Part shown: piece by piece, positions 13,321 through 25,139 of the stretch
Numbering within the stretch: the stretch's first letter is position 1
Layout: the number at the start of each line of letters is the position of its first letter
Assembly: GCA_028753945.1 (NCBI GenBank)
Contig: JAPNXP010000002.1
Coordinates: 10,602,001-10,666,000 of the forward strand
Source: Hexactinellida sp. DTS-2022
Taxonomy: Eukaryota; Porifera; Hexactinellida
Direction: 5' to 3'
DNA: 64,000 nucleotides
Position numbers and translations under genes: made by a program
The notes under the pieces: generated by a model
What the model was told of the DNA's origin: nothing
The model's input: only the letters and a program-made list of their open reading frames with translations
Database searches by the model: none

Positions 13321-16300
13321 AAGGTAGCAAACCTTGTGAAAGTAGCAAATGAACTAAAGGAGAACTGCGGAATATAGCTCGCTTGTAGACAAACTAGTGA
13401 AGCTACTATAAATGGCCAGATAACAACAATAACACATAGTACAAGTGCTAAAAAGAGGGACTTACTGAAATCATGTTTGTAGCTTATATAAAAGGTAGCA
13501 AAACTATCTCAAAGTAGCAAATGAACTCAAGGAGAACAGCGGAATATATCTCGCTTGTAGACCAACTAGTGAAGCTACTATAAATGGCCAGATAACAACA
13601 ATAACACATAGTACAAGTGCAAAAAAGATTGACTTACTGAAATAATGTTTGTAGCTTATATAAAAGGTAGCAAAACTATCTCAAAGTAGCAAATGAACTC
13701 AAGGAGAACTGCGGGATATATCTCGCTTGTAGAACACTAGTAAAGTTACAAGAAATGGACAGATAACAACAATAACACATAGTACAAGTGCTAAAAAGAG
13801 TGACTTACTGAAATAATGTTTGTAGCTTATATTAAAGGTAGCAAAACTATCTCAAAGTAGCAAATGAACACAGGGAGAACTGCGGAATATAGCTCGCTTG
13901 TAGACAAACTAGTGAAGTTACTAGAAATGGCCAGGTAACAACAATAACAGCTAGTACAAGTGCTAAAAAGAGTGACTTACTGAAATAATGTTTGTAGTTT
14001 ATATAAAAGGTAGCAAAACTATCTCAAAGTAGCAAATGAACTAAAGGAGTTCTGCGGAATATATCTCGCTTGTAGACAAACTAGTAAATTTACTAGAAAT
14101 GGCCAGGTAACAACAATAACAGCTAGTACAAGTGCTAAAAAGAGTGTCTAAATGAAATAACGTTGGTAGCTTATATAAAAGGTAGCTAAATTATCTCAAA
14201 GTAGCAAATGAACTCAAGGAGAACAGCGGAATATATCTCGCTTGTAGACCAACTAGTGAAGTTACTAGAAATGGCCAGGTAACAACAATAACAGCTAGTA
14301 CAAGTGAAAAAAGAGTGACTTACTGAAATAATGTTTGTAGTTTATATAAAAGGTAGCAAAACTATCTCAAAGTAGCAAATGAACTCAAGGAGAACTGCGG
14401 AATATATCTCGCTTGTAGACAAACTAGTAAAGTTACTAGAAATGGCCAGGTAACAACAATAACAGCTAGTACAAGTGCTAAAAAGAGTGACTTACTGAAA
14501 TAATGTTTGTAGTTTATATAAAAGGTAGCAAAACTAACTCAAAGTAGCAAATGAACTCAAGGAGAACTGCGGTATATATCTCGCTAGTAGACAAACTAGT
14601 AAAGTTCCCAAAAATGGCCAGCTAACAACAATAACAGCTAATACAAGTACTAAAAAGAGTGTCTAAATGAAATAACGTTGGTAGCTTATATAGAAGGTAG
14701 CGAAACTATCTCAATTTAGCAAATGAACTCAGGGAGAACTGCGGAATATAGCTCGCTTGTAGACAAACTAGTGAAGTGACTAGAAAGGGCCAGGTAACAA
14801 CAATAACAGCTAGTGCAAGTGCTAAAAAGAGTGACTTACTGAAATAACGTTTGTAGCTTATATAAAAGATAGCAAACTTATCTCAGAGTAACAAATGAAC
14901 TCAGGGAGAACTGCGGAATATATCTCGCTAGTAGACAAACTAGTGAAGCTACTATAAATGGCCAGATAACAACAATAACACATAGTACAAGTGCAAAAAA
15001 GATTGACTTACTGAAATAATGTTTGTAGCTTATATAAAAGGTAGCAAAACTATCTCAAAGTAGCAAATGAACTCAAGGAGAACTGCGGAATATATCTCGC
15101 TTGTAGAACACAAGTAAAGTTACAAGAAATGGCCAGATAACAACAATAACACATAGTACAAGTGCTAAAAAGAGTGACTTACTGAAATAATGTTTGTAGC
15201 TTATATTAAAGGTAGCAAAACTATCTCAAAGTAGCAAATGAACTCAGGGAGAACTGCGGAATATAGCTCGCTTGTAGACAAACTAGTAAAGTTCCCAAAA
15301 TGGCCAGCTAACAACAATAACAGCTTATACAAGTGCTAAAAAGAGTGTCTAAATGAAATAACGTTGGTAGCTTATATAGAAGGTAGCAAAACTATCTCAA
15401 AGTAGCAAATGAACTCAGGGAGAACTGCGGAATATAGCTCGCTTGTAGACAAACTAGTGAAGTGACTAGAAAGGGCCAGGTAACAACAATAACAGCTAGT
15501 GCAAGTGCTAAAAAGAGTGACTTACTGAAATAACGTTTGTAGCTTATATAAAAGATAGCAAACTTATCTCAGAGTAACAAATGAACTCAGGGAGAACTGC
15601 GGAATATATCTCGTTAGTAGACAAACTAGTGAAGTTCCCAAAATGGCCAGGTAACAACAATAACAGCTAATACAAGTGCTAAAAAGAGTGTCTAAATGAA
15701 ATAACGTTGGTAGCTTATATAGAAGGTAGCAAACCTTGCTGAAGGTAGCAAATGAACTAAAGGAGAACTGCGGAATATAGCTCGCTTGTAGACAAACTAG
15801 TGAAGCTACTATAAATGGCCAGATAACAACAATAACACATAGTACAAGTGCTAAAAAGAGGGACTTACTGAAATAATGTTTGTAGCTTATATAAAAGGAA
15901 GCAAAACTATCTCAAAGTAGCAAATGAACTCAAGGAGAACAGCGGAATATATCTCGCTTGTAGACCAACTAGTGAAGCTACTATAAATGGCCAGATAACA
16001 ACAATAACACATAGTACAAGTGCAAAAAAGATTGACTTACTGAAATAATGTTTGTATTTTATTTAAAAGGTAGCAAAACTATCTCAAAGTAGCAAATGAA
16101 CTCAAGGAGAACTGCGGAATATATCTCGCTTGTAGAACACTAGTAAAGTTACAAGAAATGGCCAGATAACAACAATAATACATAGTACAAGTGCTAAAAA
16201 GAGTGACTTACTGAAATAATGTTTGTAGCTTATATTAAAGGTAGCAAAACTATCTCAAAGTAGCAAATGAACACAGGGAGAACTGCGGAATATAGCTCGC

Positions 16301-17741
16301 TTGTAGACAAACTAGTGAAGTTACTAGAAATGGCCAGGTAACAACAATAACACATAGTACAAGTGCTAAAAAGAGTGACTTACTGAAATAATGTTTGTAG
16401 TTTATATAAAAGGTAGCAAAACTATCTCAAAGTAGCAAATGAACTCAAGGAGAACTGCGGAATATATCTCGCTTGTAGACAAACTAGTAAAGTTACTAGA
16501 AATGGCCAGGTAACAACAATAACAGCTAGTACAAGTGCTAAAAAGAGTGTCTAAATGAAATAACGTTGGTAGCTTAAATAAAAGGTAGCTAAATTATCTC
16601 AGAGTAACAAATGAACTCAAGGAGAACGGCGGTATATATCTCGCTAGTAGACAAACTAGTAAAGTTCCCAAAAATGGCCAGCTAACAAAAGTAAATGCTA
16701 ATACAAGTGCTAAAAAGAGTGTCTAAATGAAATAACGTTGGTAGCTTATATAGAAGGTAGCAAAACTATCTCAAAGTAGCAAATGAACTCAGGGAGAACT
16801 GCGGAATATAGCTCGCTTGTAGACAAACTAGTGAAGTTACTAGAAATGGCCAGGTAACAACAATAACAGCTAGTTCAAGTGCTAAAAAGAGTGTCTTACT
16901 GAAATAATGTTTGTAGCTTATATAAAAGGTAGCAAAACTATCTCAAAGTAGCAAATGAACTCAAGGAGAACTGCGGAATATATCTCGCTTGTAGACAAAC
17001 TAGTAGAGTTACTAGAAATGGCCAGGTAACAACAATAACATCTAGTACAAGTGCTAAAAAGATTGTCCAAATGAAATAACGTTGGTAGCTTATATAAAGG
17101 TAGCAAAACTATCTCAAAGTAGCAAATGAACTCAAGGAGAACAGCGGAATATATCTCGCTTTTCGAACAACTAGTGAAGCTACTATAAATGGCCAGATAA
17201 CAACAATAACACATAGTACAAGTGCCAAAAAGAGTGACTTACTGAAATAATGTTTGTAGCTTATATTAAAGGTAGCAAAACTATCTCAAAGTAGCAAATG
17301 AACTCAGGAAGAACTGCGGAATATAGCTCGCTTGTAGACAAACTAGTGAAGTTACTAGAAATGGCCAGGTAACAACAATAACACCTAGTACAAGTGCTAA
17401 AAAGAGTGACTTACTGAAATAATGTTTGTAGTTTATATAAAAGGTAGCAAAACTATCTCAAAGTAGCAAATGAACTTAAGGAGAACTGCGGAATATATCT
17501 CGCTTGTAGACAAACTGGTAAAGTTACTAGAAATGGCCAGGTAACAACAATAACAGCTAGTACAAGTGCTAAAAAGAGTGTCTAAATGAAATAACGTTGG
17601 TACCTTATATAAAAGGTAGCTAACTTATCTCAGAGTAACAAATGAACTCAAGGAGAACTGCGGAATATATCTCGCTAGTAGACAAACTAGTAAAGTTCCC
17701 AAAGATGGCCAGCTAACAACAATAACAGCTAGTACAAGTGC

Positions 17742-18664
17742 TAAAAAATCCAAAATTGCAGCCTGTGCCGACGCATGTTCCTTTGGTGGCACTATATTTT
17801 GTTGGTGGTTTATTGATAGTGCCTCCAAGGGAACATGCTCTCGGCGCAGGCTGCAATTTTGGATTTTTTTTGCCCAGTCATCAGCGCCTCAACGCGTCAA
17901 GAACCATTTGTTAATTGGTCGGACCACAAGGAAAGGTAGATAAATTTGAAGTTCGTTTCTATCATAAACCATCTTGTGTTTAATGCCATTCATTCATTAT
18001 GTATTGATAATAAATTCTATTATTAGTTATTTATTTTAGCAATGTTATCCACGGTTGATTGAGTTGAGTCAACAAATTCATTATATTATATTATTATATT
18101 TAATCCATTGTATAGTAATACTACAATTAAATAGAAGCCAGCTGGAATTTATAAGTTAAATCAATATAATTATCGCAAGTTGAAACAATAGAATAAGATT
18201 TAACAAGTCAAATCAATATAATTATTACAAGTTGAAACAATGGAATTAGATTTCACAGTTTTATTGAAATAGAAGTGTTGAGTAAACAAAGGAATTTCAA
18301 CCCCCATTTATGGCAGAAATTAAACCAATTTTAACAGATTTTCTTCTCCCATCAGACGCAGAATTTTATGGTGAATCCAAATGTGAAATAAAATTTGGGG
18401 GTTTAGTAAAACATTTTTCTAGCTATGGACCAGACAAATTTTGAAAGGTGTTAAAGATGTGTCAAAAATTTGTTAATAAAAAATCGTAACCCCAGGTGCA
18501 AATTAGACAGTCCATACGCACCTACATGCCAAGTTTCAGCCCATCAACTATAAAGCTCAGGCCAGGGCACCTTCTACGGAGAAAAAATAAAAATAATAAT
18601 AAAAATAAAGGCAGTGATTCCAATACTGGGACACTATACTATAGTATAGTCGGCACAGTAAAAA
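17742..18664 (+). mobile_element. Fold-back type element inserted in the satellite (copy 1)
   Basis: A non-satellite insert of about 911 bp splits one monomer. Its left end is a long imperfect hairpin: arms at about 17743-17794 and 17816-17870, loop of about 22 bases, reading AAAATCCAAAATTGCAG outward and its complement on return. The right end carries CTATACTATAGTATAG followed by GTCGGCACAG, and the motif CTGTGCCGAC also occurs inverted in the hairpin. The flanks share TAAAAA (17742-17747 and 18659-18664), so the target duplication is either TA or TAAAAA. No transposase is encoded, so it is non-autonomous. A second, rearranged copy lies at 58.1-59.8 kb. The superfamily is not recognised; the asymmetric structure (large hairpin at one end only) is unlike ordinary TIR elements. 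Confidence 0.8.
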
Positions 18665-20619
18665 GAGTGTCTAAATGAAATAACGTTGGTAGTTTATATA
18701 AAGGTAGCTAACTTATCTCAAAGTAGCAAATGAACACAGGGAGAACTGCGGAATATAGCTCGCTTGTAGACAAACTAGTGAAGTTCCCAAAAATGGCCAG
18801 CTAACAACAATAACAGCTAATACAAGTGCTAAAAAGAGTGTCTAAATGAAATAACGTTGGTAGCTTATATAGAAAGTAGCAAAACTATCTCAAAGTAGCA
18901 AATGAACTCAGGGAGAACTGCGGAATATATCTCGCTTGTAGACAAGCTAGTAAAGTTACTAGAAATGGCCAGGTAACAACAATAACACCTAGTACAAGTG
19001 CTAAAAAGAGTGTCCAAATGAAATAACGTTGGTAGCTTATATAAAGGTAGCAAAACTATCTCAAAGTAGCAAATGAACTCAAGGAGAACAGCGGAATATA
19101 TCTCGCTTGTAGACCAACTAGTGAAGCTTCTATAAATGGCCAGATAACAACAATAACACATAGTACAAGTGCCAAAAAGAGTGACTTACTGAAATAATGT
19201 TTGTAGCTTATATTAAAGGTAGCAAAACTATCTCAAAGTAGCAAATGAACTCAGGAAGAACTGCGGAATATAGCTCGCTTGTAGACAAACTAGTGAAGTT
19301 ACTAGAAATGGCCAGGTAACAACAATAACAGCTAGTACAAGTGCTAAAAAGAGTGTCTAAATGAAATAACGTTGGTACTTATATAAAAGGTAGCTAACTT
19401 ATCTCAGAGTAACAAATGAACTCAAGGAGAACTGCGGAATATATCTCGCTAGTAGACAAACTAGTAAAGTTCCCAAAGATGGCCAGCTAACAACAATGAC
19501 AGCTAGTACAAGTGCTAAAAAGAGTGTCTAAATGAAATAACGTTGGTAGTTTATATAAAGGTAGCTAACTTATCTCAAAGTAGCAAATGAACTCAGGGAG
19601 AACTGCGTAATATAGCTCGCTTGTAGACAAACTAGTGAAGTTCCCAAAAATGGCCAGCTAACAACAATAACAGCTAATACAAGTGCTAAAAAGAGTGTCT
19701 AAATGAAATTACGTTGGTAGCTTATATAGAAGGTAGCAAAACTATCTCAAAGTAGCAAATGAACTCAGGGAGAACTGCGGAATATATCTCGCTTGTAGAC
19801 AAGCTAGTAAAGTTACTAGAAATGGCCAGGTAACAACAATAACAGCTAGTACAAGTGCTAAAAAGAGTGACTTACTGAAATAATGTTTGTAGCTTAAATA
19901 TAAGGTAGCAAACCTTGCTGAAAGTAGCAAATGAACTCAAGGAGAACTGCGAAATATATCTCGCTTGTAGACAAACTGGTAAAGTTACAAGAAATGCCCA
20001 GGTAACAACAATAACATCTAGTACAAGTGCTAAAAAGTGTGTCTAAATGAAATAACGTTGGTAGCTTATATAAAGGTAGCAAAACTATCTCAAAGTAGCA
20101 AATGAACTCAAGGAGAACAGCGGAATATATCTCGCTTGTAGACCAACTAGTGAAGCTACTATAAATGGCCAGATAACAACACTAACACATAGTACAAGTT
20201 CCAAAAAGAGTGACTTACTGAAATAATGTTTGTAGCTTATATTAAAGGTAGCAAAACTATCTCAAAGTAGCAAATGAACTCAGGGAGAACTGCGGAATAT
20301 AGCTCGCTTGTAGACAAACTAGTGAAGTTACTAGAAATGGCCAGGTAACAACAATAACAGCTAGTACAAGTGCTAAAAAGAGTGACTTACTGAAATAATG
20401 TTTGTAGTTTATATAAAAGGTAGCAAAACTATCTCAGAGTAACAAATGAACTCAAGGAGAACTGCGGAATATATCTCGCTAGTAGACAAACTAGTAAAGT
20501 TCCCAAAGATGGCCAGCTAACAACAATAACATCTAGTACAAGTGCTAAAAAGAGTGTCTAAATGAAATAACGTTGGTAGCTTATATAAAGGTAGCTAACT
20601 TATCTCAAAGTAGCAAATG
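18665..20619. repeat. Satellite array, segment 2
   Basis: About eleven monomers of the same 171-172 bp satellite lie between two transposon insertions. The variant with GTAGTTTATATAAAGG followed by TAGCTAACTTATCTC near 18690 recurs near 19550, about 860 bp or five monomers later, so a five-monomer duplication is present. No gene is seen. Confidence 0.95.
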
Positions 20620-21621
20620 AACTCAGGCAGGGATGGATCCAGCACAAAATATATGGGGGGGTGCAATGCCCTGGGTTTGGCCTTACAATTGTGGACGCCG
20701 CCTGAAGCGCCCGCGGATCAAATGTGACAGTATTTGGACGTTATTTTTTTAAGAACTGCATTTGAGAAAGCAACTTTTAAGAAAGTTGAAATATATTTAA
20801 TATACGTCTAAGAAATCTATTCTAAATTCATACATAACTATAAATTAAAAATTAATTAATTAACTATCAATTAATCAACAATCACAATGAATCAACAAAG
20901 AGATAACGATTACTTAACGATTTTCTTGATATTTGAAATAGAACGTTCCTAAAGTACTCACAGAAAAGATAGGGTTAGAGAACTATCATATATTTCTCTC
21001 AACCGATTTCGGAAATTGTGCCAGTTCCTAACTATAATTTTTGTATTATATTACCATATTCTTGGGAGGGGCAGTGGCGTATCCAGGATTATCATGAGGG
21101 GGTTGCAAGGCATTATCCAGGAGCGCAAGAAGCTTCTATAGGAGTATGATTTTTTGCAAAATTATTATTAGGAGCGCGAAAATTTGGAATCTTCTCCCAT
21201 ACCGTTAACATTAATATGTGATTTAGGCGTATGAAAATTGCATCAATCCAATATTAGGAGCGTACTTACAAATTGCTGTATATTACACTGGGGGGGTGCT
21301 CTGGAGCGAGCGAAGCGAGCAACGCTAAAAGGGCAATCCCCCAGAATTTTTTTGAATCTTAGACGCTCAAACATCGATTTACAGCTATTCTTGTCACATA
21401 GTAGGAGGAGTGTAATATTGTGCAGTTGTACCAAAGATGTTTAGATGTTTAGATATTATAATAACAACATTTCCCTTTTGGAAACCAGTTATGAGGGGGG
21501 TGTTTGACACCCACTCCCCCCACTGGATACGCCACTGGGGGGGTTCGCACTCCCCCTGAGCCATTATAGGGGGGGTGCAACCCCCCTGAACTCCCCCGGT
21601 GGATCCATCCCTGAACTCAGG
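20620..21621. mobile_element. hAT-type MITE with 8 bp target duplication, in the satellite
   Basis: The insert 20628-21613 (986 bp) has terminal inverted repeats CAGGGATGGATCCA and TGGATCCATCCCTG, and is flanked by perfect 8 bp duplications AACTCAGG at 20620-20627 and 21614-21621. Removing the insert and one duplication restores a normal monomer. TIRs starting CAG and 8 bp duplications are the signature of the hAT superfamily. It carries no transposase frame, so it is non-autonomous. Another hAT-type MITE sits inside it at 21072-21537. Confidence 0.92.
21072..21537. mobile_element. Nested hAT-type MITE (CAGTGGCGTATCCAG termini)
   Basis: The two ends are perfect 15 bp inverted repeats, CAGTGGCGTATCCAG at 21072-21086 and its complement at 21523-21537, giving a 466 bp element. 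The eight bases on each side (GGGAGGGG and GGGGGGTT) match only loosely, so its target duplication is not proven. The interior carries a spaced motif, AGGAGCGCGAAAA and close variants, that is shared with the decayed hAT relic at 57.1 kb. It lies wholly inside the outer hAT MITE and so inserted after the outer family arose. Confidence 0.85.
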
Positions 21622-24600
21622 GAGAACTGCGGAATATAGCTCGCTTGTAGACAAACTAGTTAAGTTCCCATTAATGGCCAGCTAACAACAATAACAGCTA
21701 ATACAAGTGCTAAAAAGAGTGTCTAAATGAAATAACGTTGGTAGCTTATATAGAAGGTAGCAAAACTATCTCAAAGTAGCAAATGAACTCAGGGAGAACT
21801 GCGGAACATATCTCGCTTGTAGACAAGCTAGTAAAGTTACTAGAAATGGTCTGGTAACAACAATAACATCTAGTACAAGTGCTAAAAAGAGTGTCTAAAT
21901 GAAATAACGTTGGTAGCTTATATAGAAGGTAGCAAACCTTACTGAAAGTAGCAAATGAACTCAAGGAGAACTGCGGAATATATCTCGCTAGTAGACAAAC
22001 TAGTGAAGTTACTAGAAATGGCCAGAAAACAACAATAACACATAGTACAAGTGCTAAAAAGAGTGACTTAATAAATAACGTTTGTAGATTATAGAAGGTA
22101 GCAAAACTATCTCAAAGTAGCAAATGAACTCAAAGAGAACTGTGGAATAAATCTCGCTTGTAGACCAACTGATAAAGTCACAAGAAATGGCCAGGTAACA
22201 ACAATAACACATAGTACAAGTGCTAAAAAGAGTGACTTACTGAACTAATGTTTGTAGCTTATATAAAAGGTAGCAAAACTATCTCAAAGTAGAAAATGAA
22301 CTCAAGGAGAACTGCGGAATATATCTCGCTTGTAGACCAACTAGTGAAGTTACTATAAATGGCCAGATAACAACAATAACACATAGTACAAGTGCTAAAA
22401 AGAGTGACTTACTAAATAATGTTTGTAGATTATATAAAAGGTAGCAAAACTATCTCAAAGTAACAAAAGAACTCAAGGAGAACTGCGGAATATATCCCGC
22501 TTGTAGACCAACTAGTAAAGTTACAAGAAAGGGCCAGGTAACAACAATAACAGATAGTATTAATGCTAAAAAGAGTGACTTACTGAAATAATGTTTGTAG
22601 CTTATATAGAAGGTAGCAAAACTATCTCAAAGTAGCAAATGAACTCAGGGAGAACTGCGGAATAATTCTCGCTTGTAGACCAACTAGTAAAGTTACAAGA
22701 AATGGCCAGGAAACAACAATAACACATAGTACAAGTGCTAAAAAGAGTGACTTACTGAACTAATGTTGTCTAGCTTATATAAAAGGTAGCAAAACAATCT
22801 CAAAGTAGCAAATGAACTCAAGTAGAACTGCGGAATATAGCTCGCTTGTAGACAAACCAGTGAAGTTACTAGAAATGGCCAGGTAACAACAATAACAGAT
22901 AGTACAAGTGCTAAAAAGAGTGACTTAATAAATAAAGTTTGTAGCTTATAGAAGGTAGCAAAACTATCTCAAAGTAGCAAAAGAACTCAAGGAGAACTGC
23001 GGAATATATCCCGCTTGTAGACCAACTAGTGAAGTTCCCAGAAATGGCCAGGTAACAACAATAACAGCTAATACAAGTGCTAAAAAGCGTGACTTAATAA
23101 ATAACGTTTGTAGCTTATAGAAGGTAGCAAAACTATGTCAAAATAGCAAATGAACTCAAGGAGAACTGCGGAATATATCTCGCTTGTAGACCAACTAGTG
23201 AAGTTACTATAAATGGCCAGATAACAACAATAACACCTAGTACAAGTGCTAAAAAGGTGACTTACTGAAATAATGTTTGTAGCTTATATAAAAGGTAGCA
23301 AAACTATCTCAAAGTAGCAAATGAACTCAAGAAGAACTGCGGGATATAGTTCGCTTGTAGACAAACTAGTGAAGTTACTAGAAATGGCCAGGTAACAAAA
23401 ATAACGGCTTAGTACAGTACATAATGGACATAGTGATAATGGATATATGTACAAGTGCAAAAAAGAGTGCTTCACTGAAATAACGTTTGTAGCATTATAT
23501 AAAAGGTAGCAAACCTTGCTGAAAGTAGCAAATGAACTCAAGGAGAACTGCGAAATATATCTCGCTTGTAGACAAACTAGTAAGTTACAAGAAATGGCCT
23601 GGTAACAACAATAACAGCTAATACAAGTGCTAAAAAGAGTGTCTTAATGAAACAACGTTGGTAGCTTATAGAAGGTAGCAAAAATATCTCAAAGTAGCAA
23701 ATGAACTCAAGGAGAACTGCGGAAGATATCTCGCTTGTAGACCAAATAGTATAGTTACTAGAAATGGCCAGGTAACAACAATAACAGCTAATACAAGTGC
23801 TAAAAAGAGTGTCTAAATGAAATAACGTTGGTAGCTTATATAGTAGGTAGCAAACCTTGCTGAAAGTAGCAAATGAACTCAAGGAGAACTTCGGAATATA
23901 GCTAGCTTGTAGACAAGCTAGTGAATTTCCCAGAAATGGCCAGGTAACAACAATAACAGCTAATACAAGTGCTAAAAAGAGTGTCTTAATGAAACAATGT
24001 TGGTAGCTTATAGAAGGTAGCAAAGATATCTCAAAGTAGAAATGAACTCAAGGAGAACTGCGGAATAAATCTCGCTTGTAGACCAACTAGTGAAGTTACT
24101 ATTAATGGCCAGATAACAACAATAACACATAGTACAAGTGCTAAAAAGGTGACTTACTAAAATAATGTTTGTAGCTTATATAAAAGGTAGCAAAACTATC
24201 TCAAAGTAGCAAATGAACTCAAGGAGAACTGCGGGATATATCTCGCTTGTAGACAAACTAGTGAAGTTACTAGAAATGGCCAGGTAACAAAAATAACAGC
24301 TTAGTACAGACCATAATGGACATAGTGATAATGGATATACTATGTACAAGTGCAAAAAAGAGTGCTTCACTGAAATAACGTCTGTAGCTTATATAAAAGG
24401 TAGCAAACCTTGCTGAAAGTAGCAAATGAACTCAGGAAGAACTGCGGAATATATCTCGCTTGTAGACAAACTTGTGAAGTTACAAGAAATGGCCAGATAA
24501 CAACAATAACAGCTAGTACAAGTGCTAAAAAGAGTGACTTACTGAAATAACGTTTGTAGCATAATATAAAAGGTAGCAAACCTTGCTGAAAGTAGCAAAT

Positions 24601-25139
24601 GAACTCAAGGAGAACTGCGAAATATATCTCGCTTGTAGACAAACTAGTAAAGTTACAAGAAATGGCCTGGTAACAACAATAACAGAAAGTACTAATGCTA
24701 AAAAGAGTGACTTACTGAAATAATGTTTGTAGCTTATATAAAAGGTAGCAAACTTAACTCAAAGTAACAAATGAACTCAGGGAGAACTGCGGAATATATC
24801 TCGCTTGTAGACAAGCTTGTGAATTTCCCAGAAATGGCCAGGTAACAACAATAACAGCTAATACAAGTGCTAAAAAGAGTGTCTTAATGAAACAACGTTG
24901 GTAGTTATAGAAGGTAGCAAAGATATCTCAAAGTAGCAAATGAACTCAAGGAGAACAGCGGAATAAATCTCGCTTGTAGACCAACTAGTAAAGTTACAAG
25001 AAATGGCCAGGTAACAACAATAACACATAGTACAAGTGCTAAAAAGAGTGACTTAAAAATTTCGTTTGTAGATTATAGAAGGTAGCAAAACTATCTCAAA
25101 GTAGCAAAAGAACTCAAGGAGAACAGCGGAATAAATCTC

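Larger units (their letters stand above)
1..17741. repeat. Tandem satellite array, segment 1 (171-172 bp monomer)
   Basis: Head-to-tail monomers of 171-172 bp fill this segment without a gap; about 100 copies lie here and the array is already running at base 1. Landmarks recurring in almost every monomer are ATGGCCAGGTAACAACAATA, AGTACAAGTGCTAAAAAGAG, TTATATAAAAGGTAGC and GAACTCAAGGAGAACTGCGG. The copy-to-copy step was read directly from these landmarks (173 to 344 to about 516 to 688). Several monomer variants alternate, for example those with TGTTTGTAGC against CGTTGGTAGC and CTTGTAGAC against CTAGTAGAC, and the order of variants repeats, so this is a higher-order satellite rather than a simple one. 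Base composition is A-rich on the plus strand. No gene is supported inside it. A centromeric or pericentromeric role is a guess from size and organisation only. Confidence 0.97.

Noticed and set aside
17742-17870. Helitron 3' hairpin or bacterial-type terminator
   Set aside because: The hairpin arms are about 50 bp, far longer than Helitron termini, no CTRR end is present, and the context is eukaryotic.
21064-21545. 8 bp target duplication for the inner hAT MITE
   Set aside because: The flanks GGGAGGGG and GGGGGGTT agree at only five of eight positions in a G-rich context, too weak to claim.
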